Shown here: positions 16,156-27,811 of the stretch, piece by piece
Layout: every line of letters starts with the position of its first letter
Position numbering within the stretch: the first letter of the stretch is position 1
NCBI GenBank assembly: GCA_028023455.1
Contig: JAQFVV010013060.1
Coordinates: 186,001-250,000, forward strand
Length of the DNA stretch: 64,000 nucleotides
Direction of reading: 5' to 3'
Origin: Epiperipatus broadwayi
Lineage: Eukaryota; Onychophora; Udeonychophora; Euonychophora; Peripatidae
Program-made: the position numbers and the translations under genes
Notes under the pieces: model-generated
Told to the model about the DNA's origin: nothing
What the model saw: only the letters and a program-made list of their open reading frames with translations
The model's database searches: none

Positions 16156-16529
16156 ATATTCAGCTTGTATTCTGCCCATCCCTCTTTTGTGTATTTAAAT
16201 GGGACATATTAAGGTCCTACATATGAGGGGTCAGATTAACTTAATGTCAACAAGAATATGATTAATATTGGCACCACCAAGGGCTTTGAGCATTCCATCA
16301 GATTTTCAGTGATACGGATATCTAAAAAGTTGGAAAGTGGAGGATTGAAGCCTGTCCATTAAAGTGTGTAGATTTACTATCTTAATATAAACTTAGCACT
16401 GATTGTATATATATGTGTGAGGGATGATGATCCTGACCAATTGATTAGTGCTGGTTCAGCATGAAATATGTATATTGGAGATTATTTATCTTTTTCACAT
16501 GTATGTGATCATGTGTATCGATTATATTG

Positions 16530-16628
16530 GATAGAGTGGATGATTGTAGGGAGTTTGAAAGTCTGGGTTCAAATCCCGATAATTACATATAGGTTAAATA
16601 TATATATTATATTTGTATTTCAATATTT
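16530..16628 (+). repeat. SINE, second tRNA-like family
   Basis: A box A-like GATAGAGTGGATGATTGTAG is followed by box B-like GGGTTCAAATCCC, then AATTACATATAGGTTAA and the tail TTGTATTTCAATATTT shared with 16062-16155. Confidence 0.55.
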
Positions 16629-16709
16629 AAAATTTTTATAAAATATGGTAGGGAATTTTCCTCTCTTTTTTTATAATTTAATTTAGTAAGAAATATTTCA
16701 ATTAACTAA

Positions 16710-18131
16710 AATTTTTCACATTTTAAATCGTCCAATTCTAAATTACATAAGGCTGGTGAATCTTTAAGATTGATGATGGATTTTGGTGGAGTACATTATT
16801 TTGAAGCAGCCAAATTGGTAAATCAATTACTTATAGAATATATTAATTTTGGCTTATATACTATCAATTCTTCTTTCCAATTTATTTCCAAAATTAAAAA
16901 CATTCAACTTATGAATACATCCACTATGGCTACTATGGATGTGAAAGAATTATATGGATCTATTAATAGAAAATTATCCATTCAAATAGTGCATGAAAAA
17001 CTTTTGAGGACACATTGCCCTTCTGATAGAGTTAAATTTATTGTTGCTTTTCTTTCTTGGCTTGATTTGCACATTTTTACAATCTTTGAAAACAAGTGGT
17101 ATACTATGAAAGATGGATGGCCAATGGGCTTACCTGTCAGTGGCATTTTATCTAATGTCTATTTAAATGAATTTGAAAGCTCTATAATACCGAAATTTTA
17201 CAATTCCATTCTTGATTTTACATATATTCGGTATGTGGATGATATATTTATTATTTCCTCTATGGATAATATTTTACATATACGAGAAGAACTTCAAAGT
17301 TTATCTAATTTATCACTTAGCATTGTATATGAAAATAATAATAAAGAAATCAAATATCTTGACTTTTCATTATCAAGAAATAATAACTGTATAGATTACA
17401 AGATGATAATTAAGCCTTTTGAAATTAGAAGCTGTATTCACCCTAAATCTAACTCACCTGCATCACATAAATTTGCTGGTTTAAATTCTTTCTTATTTAG
17501 AAATTTGCATCTTTGTAAATATGAAGCAGACAGAAAAGAAAATCTGAATAATTTTATTAAAGATTTGATGAAAGCAGGTTTTAAACTTTGGTCTATTAAA
17601 AATTATATTTCTAAATTCCATAATAAAATAAATAGTGTTGTACCATGTGTTCAACTTCCTAGAATTACTATTCCTTACATTTCCAAAATATCTAACAAAT
17701 TAACTAAAGCATTATTCAATAAGTTTAAAATTGGATTTAGAACTCCTCCTAATTCTAATAGATTGATCAACAACTCAAAAGATCATATTGATCGTTCATT
17801 CACCTCACATGTAGTTTATTCCATTTCATGTCCTCAAGAAAAATGTCTTGCTGTATATTATGGTGAAACTAAAGCTACTGTTAATACTAGGCTTGCTCAA
17901 CACATGTACACTTACAAGAGAGCTAAGAAGAACAACAATATATCTTCTGTATTTTTGGAGCATTCCATGAAATCTGGACACAATTTTATTCCTTCCAATC
18001 CTGTAATTTTATGCACTGAATCAAATGATCATAAGAGGAAAATAAAAGAAGCATTCTATATTAATGGAAATATTAATGCTATAAATAGAAAAGACACTTG
18101 CTTTGATATATCGAAGAAATGGTCCACGTAA
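16710..18131 (+). CDS. Penelope-like reverse transcriptase with GIY-YIG endonuclease
   Basis: An open frame of ~470 codons from just after a TAA at 16707. There is no ATG until 16773, and the sequence before it (KLHKAGESLRL) already looks like the early RT region, so the N-terminus is truncated rather than starting here. Visible RT motifs: TMDVKELYGSI, GLPVSGILSNVYLNEF, the catalytic YVDD (17232-17243) and KYLDFSLS. The linker has HPKSNSPASHKFAGLNS. The C-terminal GIY-YIG nuclease shows VVYSISC, VYYGET and TRLAQH, and ends with EAFYINGNINAINR. Known role of the family: target-primed retrotransposition. The uninterrupted frame contrasts with the decayed neighbours and suggests a fairly recent insertion. 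Confidence 0.88.
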   Translation, partial: NFSHFKSSNSKLHKAGESLRLMMDFGGVHYFEAAKLVNQLLIEYINFGLYTINSSFQFISKIKNIQLMNTSTMATMDVKELYGSINRKLSIQIVHEKLLRTHCPSDRVKFIVAFLSWLDLHIFTIFENKWYTMKDGWPMGLPVSGILSNVYLNEFESSIIPKFYNSILDFTYIRYVDDIFIISSMDNILHIREELQSLSNLSLSIVYENNNKEIKYLDFSLSRNNNCIDYKMIIKPFEIRSCIHPKSNSPASHKFAGLNSFLFRNLHLCKYEADRKENLNNFIKDLMKAGFKLWSIKNYISKFHNKINSVVPCVQLPRITIPYISKISNKLTKALFNKFKIGFRTPPNSNRLINNSKDHIDRSFTSHVVYSISCPQEKCLAVYYGETKATVNTRLAQHMYTYKRAKKNNNISSVFLEHSMKSGHNFIPSNPVILCTESNDHKRKIKEAFYINGNINAINRKDTCFDISKKWST

Positions 18132-18185
18132 CACGTGCTAATTTTATATATCTTTGTATATATTTTATTATGTATTTTTATGAAA

Positions 18186-18226
18186 GCTATGATTATGAGG
18201 CATGGATCCTCGAAAACGTTTAGCAT
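18186..18226 (+). ncRNA. Possible degenerate hammerhead-type motif of the Penelope element
   Basis: After the stop codon the sequence reads TATGAGG, then a short loop, then CCTCGAAAACG. GAGG (18197-18200) pairs with CCTC (18208-18211), followed by GAAA, resembling stem II plus the 3' core of a hammerhead ribozyme. The 5' core CTGATGA is damaged (ATTATGA). Penelope elements are known to carry such motifs. No activity is claimed. Confidence 0.35.
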
Positions 18227-18440
18227 ATTTTTATTATATTTATTTATAACTTCTCTTTTTTAACTTCATTTTTAAGTTAATATTTTTTTTATTTAATATG
18301 TTAGAAATTATTGGATGTGTGATTAAAGGATTCACTTGCTGAATATATTATGTAATCCTTTACTGTACTGCTAAGCTTTTTATAACTTAAAATAAATACT
18401 GTGATTTTTGATTGCCATCCTGTAAACTGTTGTATTAAAG

Positions 18441-19383
18441 GTATTCATTGTCTCTGCATAATTACAAAAATGTATATGAAAATACAATTGCATGAGTGTA
18501 TTTTATTTTACTTTTCATTTCTAAAAATAAACCTAGATTTTAAACTTTTCTTAGATTACTAAAATTAATTTATTTGAATATCTAATTTGTTAATTAATTA
18601 ACATGAGATTACTTGAATACTTGCTAGTTTAAAATTTAATTTATGAACAGGAATAATTGGAACACTATTTAAAATAAAGTTCTTATCTATTACAGTCATA
18701 TGATTAATTTCAAATAAAATTATGTGCTCTTAAAATCTAAAATGTTATTACATATCAAGAGAAAATTTTTCAATGATACCTGAATTAATTGCAATAAGTT
18801 ATCGAAATATTTTAAGATTTTTGTTTTTATTTACTTCATGCATTAAAATATTAGTTTTTGGTTTTTTTGGTTAAGATAATTGATTTTGAAATTAAATGGT
18901 TAATTAATGAATTAGTAATTGCAAAGTTAAAAGTTTATTTTCATTAGTTCTTATCAATGCATTATCAGATTATCTTTTTTATATATCAGAACTCAGTTTT
19001 TGATATGCAGTGTCTGCAATTTACATTTATTTTAATTATTTAAGGGATTTTTGTATGTTTTTGTTAATTTGTTTTGTTATTAAATTTATTATTAAAAAAT
19101 GTTGGTATTTTCTTTCTTGCTCTAATTAATTTCTGGGCTTTACTAATCACTGAGGTGAGTTCAATAAATGCTCCAAATCTGGTTGAGTGCAGCACCAAAA
19201 CTATACTTGATCATTACATAAGTTGAAAATTTCATTTCTTTTCTTGAATTTGAATTCTGGGAAATGAAAATTGTATGGATATAGTTATGTGGTAGATTGT
19301 ATCTGTTTCTTTATTGTTTGTTTAAAATATCCACTCATTATTAATCACCGAGAAGTCCATGTGTTATCCTTCAGTTGTTTAGA
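18441..19383 (+). other. Intron 7 segment without recognisable element
   Basis: AT-rich DNA between the Penelope element and the LINE cluster. I see no coding similarity or repeat ends in it. Confidence 0.5.
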
Positions 19384-19516
19384 GTGGGGAATGGAAAATA
19401 AAGTGGCTAACAGGTTTATCTGGGCATAATTGCTGAGATATTCTTGACTTCGTTTAAGGAGAAGCCACAATACATCACTTCACATCCATTTAATGAGAAG
19501 GCACAGTGCATCACAT
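19384..19516 (+). mobile_element. 3' tail of a LINE copy (first of three)
   Basis: GTGGGGAATGGAAAATAAAG, then CTAACAGGTTTATCTGGGCA and a CATCAC-rich end. The same tail recurs at 22198-22292 and 23418-23524. The copy that owned this tail is otherwise missing, or only the tail inserted. Confidence 0.65.
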
Positions 19517-22292
19517 CACATAGTAGAGAAAGAGGGAATGAATAAAGTACGGAAAATTAAGGTGTTTGATAATGAAGAGAGAGTATGTAATAATGATCAT
19601 AATTTTTTTATAATAGAAATAGTTAGTAATGTGATGGAAAATAGAAATAAAAGTAGAAGCGATAATGAAAAATGTGGATGGAAAGTGAATGATAAGAGTA
19701 AGTTAAAAGTGAATAAAATAAAAGTTGAAAAACCATAGAAGAGTTGATTGGGGGTGAGTATAAGGACTGGTGTGGTACAATAGAGAAAGTGGGAAATCGG
19801 GTTTTAGGTGAGAATATTTAGAAGAATAAAAGTAATAAAAAGTGAGAGTTGGTAAAAGTGTAAAAGAGAGGAAAAAAGCATGCAGAGAATATGTGTACTT
19901 TTAAAAACAAAGAAAGTGAAAAAGATGTTAATGTTAAATGGGGGAAGTACATAGAAAAAAAAGAAGTTGGCTAAAATAGATAATTATTGAGAGAGAATGA
20001 AATTGAATAATAAATTGTTGGATGATATTAATAAAAGTGGAAGAGATGGGAGTAAAAAATTTTGGAATCACATTAAAAGGAGAAATGTAGGGGAGAGAGA
20101 GATAGTATTACTTGACCATGAGGGAATAGAGTGTAGCTCTAGACAAGAATTAGAGACAATCTTAAATAAGGATAATGGATATAGAAAAGATGTTAGATCT
20201 GAAGGACAGAATGATATCAAACAATAAAGCATATATTAATGGAAATATTAGGTGTACAGAAAAGGAACTAAACGAGGCAGGGAAGAAATTGAAAAGTGGA
20301 AAGGCAAGAGGTTTGGATGGATGGACAGCAGAGATGGTAATGAATTTAGGACATAGGGCAAAATTAAAACTATTAACATGTTTTAATAAGATGGCACAGA
20401 AGAGAGTTTTTCCGGGTAGTTGGAGTAATACAAGAATAAGGCTATTATTTAAAAGAAAGGGTAAGGAACATAAGCAATTATAGACCGATAGCGGTAACAT
20501 CGGTGTTATATAAAGTTTTATCATATATATGTTGGCTGGAAGGGTCGCAAAATGGATGGAAGAAAATAATATAGTGGGAGAAATGCAGGGAGTTTTTGAT
20601 CAGGTAGGCATATAGGAGATAGTTTATTTGTAGTTACACAGCTTATAGATGTGAGTAGAAATACAGGTAGACAGTTATATAGGGTTTTTATAGATATAGA
20701 GAAGGCATATGATAGGGTAAATAGAAATAGATTATGGGTAAGTTTAGTAAATTTGGGAATGGATGGAGCTTTGGTGGATATTATTAAGAGATTATATGAA
20801 AATAATTATTATACATATCAATTAGGGAATACAGAATCAGTTAAAGTTAAAAATGGGGTGGGACTAAGGCAACGATGCCCTATGTCATCTATTTTGTTTT
20901 TGTTGTATTTGAGAGAAATGGAGAAAGAAATACAAATACTCTGAAGAGGGTTAGAGATACCATTAATAGGTGGCAAGGGAGTATATACATTATCGGGTCT
21001 TTTATTTGTGGATGATGTCTTCTTGTGCACAGCAAAAGGGAAGATATGGAAATTACGCTGAGGATATGCGTAAGGGTGGGTAAAGAGGTGGAGATTAAAT
21101 TTAGTAAGGAAAAATCAAAAGTAATGATTAATACTGGGGAAAAAGAAGTCAAAGAATTTGTATTGGGGAATATATAGTTAAGTGTGGTGAATAGGTATAA
21201 TTATTTGGGGATTGTATCTTAAGTAATCAGAGAAATTATTTGGATGAATGGGAGTAAAAATTGATAAATGAAGCAAAGAAAAGAAAGGGATAGATAAAGA
21301 AATTAACAGTGGTTTCATATTGTAAGTATAGCTAGAATTGTATGGAAGGGAGTGACAGTACCAGGGTTAACATATGGTGTTAGTAAAAGGTATTAGATAA
21401 CTTAGAAAAAGTACAAAGAGAAGCAGGTAGAGATGCATTAGATGCAGATGTGCGAGGGCCAAGGAGACAATTCAAGGAGAAATGGGATGGTCAAGTTTTT
21501 ATATGAGAGATGCAAAAAGCAAAATGAAAATGTTAGCTAGATTGCAGTTTATGGATAATAAAAGAATAGCCAAAATAGTATTTAATTGGTTTATGAGTAA
21601 AGGGCGAGCAACAGGATGGGTGAGAAAGGTAGTATGGTATGCAGAAGATTTGGATAAAGAATTTACGTCAGTATACTTATGCAAAAGGTGGGATGATTGT
21701 AATAGGAGATTTGTTGAGTGTTACAATGGTAAGGAATGGGATAGAAGAATAGATGCATTAATAAAGAATACGGAGTTGGAGAGGTGGAGAACTAGTACGG
21801 AAAATAAAAAGAGTTGAAATATATATAGAAGTAAACGGAATATTGGGTGTGAGCTAATTTATGATAATAGCAAAGAAAATAGTTTACTGTTTAAGGCTCG
21901 AGCAGAATCTTTAGAAACAAAGGAATATACATATAAATGTGAAAATGTGGGTGATTTAGTTTGCAAGTTGTGTAAGGAAGGCATAGAAAGTATTAGGCAT
22001 CTGTTAATTAAATGTAAATGTCTGAAATCAGAAAGGGTACAAATAATGAAGTTGTGGAAGAACAAATATAAACAAGTGGGTTATTGATTTTTATGCTGGG
22101 TTTGGCAAAAGATAAGGGGTATTTATATATAAAGGCCATGGAGTTGACAAAGATTATGTGAAAATGGGATGGAGCAGGATATGGGAAAAGTTAGGGTGGT
22201 GAATGGAAAGGGAAGGTAAAATGACCAACAGGTTTATAGTTGCTGAGAGATTCCTGACTCTTTATAAGAAGTCGCACTGCATCACATCATAT
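19517..22292 (+). mobile_element. Non-LTR retrotransposon (LINE), 5'-truncated, with decayed RT
   Basis: In broken plus-strand frames: a linker with KKFWNHIKRR (near 20055); RT blocks KSGKARGLDGWTAEMVMNLG (near 20300), NYRPIAVTSVLYKV (near 20480), FIDIEKAYDRVNRNRLW (near 20690), NGVGLRQRCPMSSILFLLYL (near 20850) and the catalytic FVDD (21006-21017); then NRYNYLGIV-type sequence. A C-terminal zinc knuckle CKLC..H..C lies near 21965-22015. The end is a CATCACATCA-type tail. Several stops and frameshifts interrupt it. The LINE clade cannot be fixed by eye. Confidence 0.85.
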
Positions 22293-22302
22293 CACGTAGA
22301 AT

Positions 22303-23524
22303 TAAAAGTAATGGTGATTACTACTGGGGAAAGAGAAGACAAAGAATTTTTATTGGGGATATACAGTTAAGTGTGGTGAATAGATATAACTATTTGGGAA
22401 TCGTCTTAAGTAATCAGAGAAATTGTTTGGATGAATGGGAGAAAGAATTGATAAATGAAGCAAAGAAAAGAAAGGGATTGATAAAGAAATTAACAATGTT
22501 CTCATATAATAAATATGATGTAGCTAGAATTGTATGGAAGGGAGTGGCAATAGCAGGGTTAACATATGATAACGAGGTGTTAGTAAAGGGTATTAGATTA
22601 CTTAGGAAAAAGTACAAAGAGAAATAGGATGGCATGCATTAGATATAGATGTGGACGGTAAAGGAGGCAATTCAAGAAGAAATGGGATAGTCAAGTTTTT
22701 ATATGAGTTGCAAAAAGCAAAATGAAAATGTTTGGTAGATTGCAGTTTATGGATAATAAAAGAATAGCCAAAATAGTATTTAATTGGGTTATGAATAAAG
22801 GGCAGGCAACAAGATGGGTGAGAAAGATAATGCGAAATGCAGAAGATTTGGATAAAGAATTTATGACAGTATACTTATACAAAAGGTGAGATGACTGTGT
22901 TAGGAGAATTGTTGAGTGTTATAGTGTTAAGGAATGGGATAGAAGACTAGTTGCATTAATAAAGAATAGGGATTAAAGAGATGGAGAAGTAGTATGGAGT
23001 GTAAAAAGAGTTTAAATATTTATAGAAGTAAACATAATATTGGGTGCAAATTAATTTATGACAATAGCAAGGAAAGTAGTTTACTGTTTAAGGCTCGAAC
23101 AGGATCTTTAGCAATAAGGGAATATACACATAAATAGAAAAATATGGGTGATTTAGCCTGCAAGTTGTATAAGGAAGGCATAGAAAATATTAGGCATCTG
23201 TTAATTGAATGTAAATGCCTAAAAGCAGAAAGGGTACAAATAATGAAATTGTGGAAGAATTAATATAAACAAAGTGATAATAGAGAAAGTGGGTTATTGA
23301 TTTTTATGCTGGTTTGGGAAAAGATAAAGGGGATTTAGATATAAAGGCCATGGAGTTGACAAAGATTATGTGCGGAAATGGGGTGGAGGAGGATAGAGAA
23401 GAATATGAGGAAACTTAGGGTGGGGAATGGAAATTGAAGTTAAAGTGTCTAACAGTTTTCTTTGGGCATAGTTGCTGAGAGATTCCTGACTTCGTCTAAG
23501 GAGAAGTCACAGTGCATCACATTA
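22303..23524 (+). mobile_element. Second copy of the LINE 3' half, in tandem
   Basis: Repeats 21113-22292 at high similarity: VNRYNYLGIVLSNQ, KKRKGLIKKLT, the zinc-knuckle region and the same CATCA tail. It begins directly after the tail of the preceding copy, so the two are head-to-tail. Frameshifts and stops show it is dead. Confidence 0.85.
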
Positions 23525-25604
23525 TAGAACATTTAATTTACGGTGACCAAAAAGTTGAAGATGATTAATGCTACCAGCTAGATTCAGTGAAAGAGATCTT
23601 AAACATTGTTTAGACAATTGAAGGACAGCACACAGCAACAAACGTTCCAAAACAAATATAATTATGAATAATTTTAGTTTATTAAATAAAAAATTAGTCG
23701 AACAAAATATCAAACTTTGACTTGAATTACTCAATTTTCTTTGTCTGAGAGTGCACAAGTATTGTAGCATTAAATACTGCTGCAGATAAGTTCGTTTTCT
23801 CACCTAAGAATTAGAGGGTTTTATAATTTATTTCTGCCAGCAATTTATCTAAACAAATTGCACTTTTCTTTATTTAGAGATTTTTTTTTTAAAAAAAAAA
23901 CAACTGTCCTGTATGGAAGTTAACAAACAGCGCAGAGTGATCTGTAGGTCAGCAATCCGCCATTCGTGAATGTACGAGTTATAATCCTATGCAATCAAAA
24001 CACAGAGATTTTATATGCTATGGTTATCTCCTGCCAGATCTTGATTTCAAATTTAAACAGGGCTATCTAATTATCTTTCATGTAATCTTTATTAAAAACA
24101 GAATCTAAACAGATTCATGATCTCTTTTCAAACATTAATTAAATCTAAGTAAATGAGAAAATAAATAAGTCTTGGCTTTTAAAATAGGTTAAAACCAAAA
24201 CGCAAAAGAAAATAATTATCTTAATTACAAGTCTTTTCAAATTAAAATTATATAATTTGGAAAATATGATTATGTGAGCTATAGCACGTACTCTTAATAA
24301 AATAAAATACAAAATTTTTTAAATACAATTTTTTTTTAAAATCTTTATAACTTATACATTTTGTTTTTAATTTTTCGATGGTTGCTTTTGAAGCGGATAA
24401 AGCGAGCCATTACATATATATACATGAAATTAAAATTGAAGAGCCATAGGTTAATAAAGACCCGTAAATCAATATGCCTAATTGATATGAGTTCCCCATT
24501 TTTTTTTGTTTTGATCCAATGTCTAATTAATTTTTTAGTTTAATTTTTTGCCCACTAGAAAATAGTTGATTTTTAAAAATGGTTGATTATGAAATCTTGC
24601 AAAAAACATTATGAACATTAATTTCGGGGTGGGGGTGGGTAGGGGACTAATCTGCATTTTAAATTAAAGATGAAAGTGAAAGAGAAAAAAATTAATCAGT
24701 AATTACTTATTTTTTCGATTCCTATTTTATAAAAATGCTATACTAAATAAGCATATATAGTATTTTAAATGGCTTTATATTATTATTAAAAATAAACTTA
24801 ATGTATAGAATATATTTTTAAATATATATGCATTTTGATATTAAAATGAATAATTATTTAATATTGACATTTTCATCAGCATATGGGTGCCTTAAAATGT
24901 TAGAAAGTTTTTGAAGAGTTGTATTGTTCACTGGTAAAATCATTCTGGGCAGACTAGAGAACCGATATTGCTGGATTAACAGTATTGTATCCATAGTAAA
25001 ATGTAATCATTAAAATAAGATAAAGATATTAGCAAATATGATGAAAAATTTTATAGTGTAGTATGCTAAATCAATTACAATTTTTAATATGAATGTTTGT
25101 AGTACTGTTATTTTAAGTTATTCAAAATTTAAGTATTCAAGGGTCAAAGTTGAGCATATCAATTTCTTTTAGTTGTTCAAGAAGATTCTTTATTTTTTCT
25201 TTCAAAATGTACTATCCATATTTCTATATCATCCAGGTACCTTTAGTTTTAAGTTCTCTCCTTACCACTGAGCTAAACTCAGAGTTCTATAATCATCGTC
25301 ATCACATTATTGTGTGAGATTATTTTCACTGGAGAATCAATTATTGTTTTGACTGAAAAGAGTACAAACATTAAATTGCCCCTTGTATTTTATAAGTAAA
25401 ACAATTTATGGTGAGTAGTTAATTATTAAGATTAGAAATAGAGAGCTGATATATGCATTGATTTTGTACTCCCAACATATAAATGGACTGTAATATTTTA
25501 TGATAGAAAAACAGTATTTCATTTTCGATCTCTTCTTGTTATTTCTAATATACATTTCTCTTTCATTGGATAGTTTGTTCTGTTTTGCTCTTAATAAGTT
25601 ATTG
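23525..25604 (+). other. Intron 7 segment, no recognisable element
   Basis: AT-rich DNA with a slightly GC-richer patch near 23920-23990 and a strong G-run cluster at 24626-24644. Open frames here have no family similarity that I can see. Confidence 0.5.
24626..24644 (+). other. Candidate G-quadruplex tract
   Basis: GGGGTGGGGGTGGGTAGGGG: four G runs with one- or two-base loops, fitting the standard G-quadruplex pattern on the sense strand of the intron. Confidence 0.6.
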
Positions 25605-26426
25605 TGCAAGTGTCGGATACATAAATAAGAACTAGTAAAACAGTAAAAATTTTTCTTTTTAAAAATTTAAACATATTTTCTTATAATACCAAATTATTTT
25701 TACCAAAAGAACTCAATTCAAATTATAATTCAGATTAATTTCATCCATTATATTTTCACCTGTATTAATAATTTGGCCAATTGTAATTATAACTTATACT
25801 AATTTATGATTACCAATCTTTATTTTTTGCTTCCAAAAAAATCCAATGATTATTATTTTAAGCTTTTTAGCATTTGTCTTTAGTTCTATTTTTTTAATTT
25901 ATCTGATAATTCTTGCAACATTTCTTGAGATTCTGAAATATTATTTGCAAAAATAACCTCATCCATCTGCAAAATCTATGACTTAAATAATCTCTATTTA
26001 CTTCTATTTCTTTAGCTTTCCATTTTAATTCACAAAATGCTTCCTGTGAAACTGCTGTAAAAAGTTTTAAAAATATAGTATTAATGCTCTTATCAATGTT
26101 AATCTTAGTATCACACTGTAATGTAGTTACTGCTGTTGTGTTTTGATAAATCTTTAGTTTATGACATCGCAAGTTTATATCTTTATGATCCAAAGTTTTA
26201 ATCACGGTAGAAATGCATATAGAATCAAATATCTTCTCATAAAGAACAAATTCAAAGCATAATGGATGCTCATATTCATTGGTCCTTTGTATAATTTCTC
26301 TCAATAAGTGAAATGATTGACTATACTAAAACTATTTTTAAACCAAATTTGCTTTTTGGTTAGTTGAAGTCTAAACTTCATTATAAAAAGGTGTTTTGCA
26401 ATTTCTAATATCTTTTTTAAATACTA
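25605..26426 (-). pseudogene. RTE-type LINE reverse transcriptase, 3' piece
   Basis: Minus-strand frame with IIQRTNEYEHPLCFEFVLYE (cognate of the RT block with DYxKAFDS), then HKLKIYQNTTAVTTLQCDTK, TIFLKLFTAVSQEAFCELKW and NRDYLSHR, which follow RTE/CFDP2-like RTs in order. The continuing frames (25605-25894) match the RTE copy at 62460-62820. The YADD region is damaged. It joins in order with the piece at 27812-28330 once the nested LTR insertion is removed. Confidence 0.8.
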
Positions 26427-26430
26427 CTAT

Positions 26431-27807
26431 TGTAACGTCCACTACTTAATTAGGTTTTTTTTTACGAGTTAAGTACACGTACTCGGTGACCAAATTACGT
26501 CCTATCTATTAAATTTGTTTCGTCAGACAATTCAGTAAGATTTAATGGACGCAATTATTTTTCCTGGTCACACAACACCCTTTTAATTAATGTAACTACT
26601 AAACTAATGTGATCATGCAAGCCAGCTTTTAACACCCTTTTAATTAATGTAACTACTAAACTAATGTGATCATGTAAGCCAGCTTTTAATTTATTTGAAA
26701 GGTGGCAGGATTCTTTGTCTGAATCCACTGGCCAAAACACTTTTATTTATTTAGTTACGGCAAAATTATTTGGAATCTCCGGAGGATTGTTTTTCAGTAC
26801 AGCATTGCAATTTATTTGAACTAATAATTTCTAAGTTATACTGAATTTAGAACTATAAGAATCAATAACAACGTAAGTCATATTTTACTTTATTAATACA
26901 AAACAAAACAATATGATCGAGAGAATAAAATTATAAAAAAACAAACAAAGGTTAAAACTACAGCTAATATTTGTTTCTTTCATTTGTACGACTCATGGCA
27001 ACAGTTCATCACGCTTAAGAGTTCAAAAAAGTGATCACTAATATTTGATTTAATAAAGTTACTTACCGGTAAGTTTAAATGCTCACGTAGAGAATTTCTA
27101 ATGTTTACCATGCATGGATTTTTTTAGAATGGATATACTGTCCAGTATTCCGGCGATCCTTAAGTTTTTGTGGTTTGAAATCTAGTAGGAGATGGCTTCT
27201 TCACTCAGGTAGTTCGCGACACAGATACAAAGCAACTCCAGCAAATGAACTGCTACTACTCGCACATCTTAATACTTCAGCCTATTAGTAAGAGTATTTT
27301 GACCCATTTTCATAATTTCTTCACGTTTATTTTTTTACTGATTTCTGCAGGAAGGACGATCTAAGAAGAATCACTCTGCACCACCTGTTATTCCTTTTAT
27401 CCTCCTTTTTTTTTCTTTCTGTGCAACTCCCGTTGACACCTGCCAATATGTACCAAATTTAAAAGAATTTAGCCCACAAAGTCTTTTTTTTTTTCTTGAT
27501 CGCCATATTTAATTACCTAAGGAATGTTACCGCTTTGTTTCCATGTTGCAGATGGCCTTGCGATAATGGTTTGTTTTAATTTTACAAATACGAAATAGTT
27601 TCCCTTTTGTTTTTTTATTATACCTTTTACATTTCTTCTCTCTTTTTAATTTCTTTTAACACACATAAAAAAAAAATATATATATACACTCACGTTGTTT
27701 AAACTAATAGATCGAATATATTTATATAAATATATTTTTTGTTAGGAATTTATCAATTTAACTTTTTAATTGCCAACGCTATTTGTACTAGGATAAAATA
27801 CAGTACA
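26431..27807 (-). mobile_element. Solo-LTR-like insertion splitting the RTE LINE
   Basis: 1377 bp starting TGTAACGTCC and ending ACAGTACA (TG..CA), flanked by a perfect 4-bp duplication CTAT (26427-26430 and 27808-27811). RTE sequence resumes exactly on both sides. On the minus strand the end ..GACGTTACA resembles the end ..GATCGTTACA of the LTRs at 49-55 kb, so minus orientation is likely. No coding region or primer-binding site is visible inside, as expected for a solo LTR. Confidence 0.7.
26574..26687 (+). repeat. 57-bp direct tandem duplication
   Basis: The two units 26574-26630 and 26631-26687 differ by one base (CATGCAAG against CATGTAAG). It lies inside the solo LTR. The open frame across it is a by-product of the 57-bp period, a multiple of three. 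Confidence 0.9.
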
Positions 27808-27811
27808 CTAT

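Larger units (their letters stand above)
16640..18440 (+). mobile_element. Penelope-like retroelement (5' incomplete)
   Basis: Built around the long reverse transcriptase/GIY-YIG frame at 16710-18131. The boundaries are approximate: I see no clear target duplication or terminal repeats. A motif resembling the hammerhead-type motif of Penelope elements lies just after the stop codon. The element sits in sense orientation within ABCE1 intron 7. Confidence 0.75.

Noticed and set aside
26555-26740. Open frame with a repeated 19-residue segment
   Set aside because: It is produced by the 57-bp tandem duplication inside the solo LTR; no start context or family similarity.
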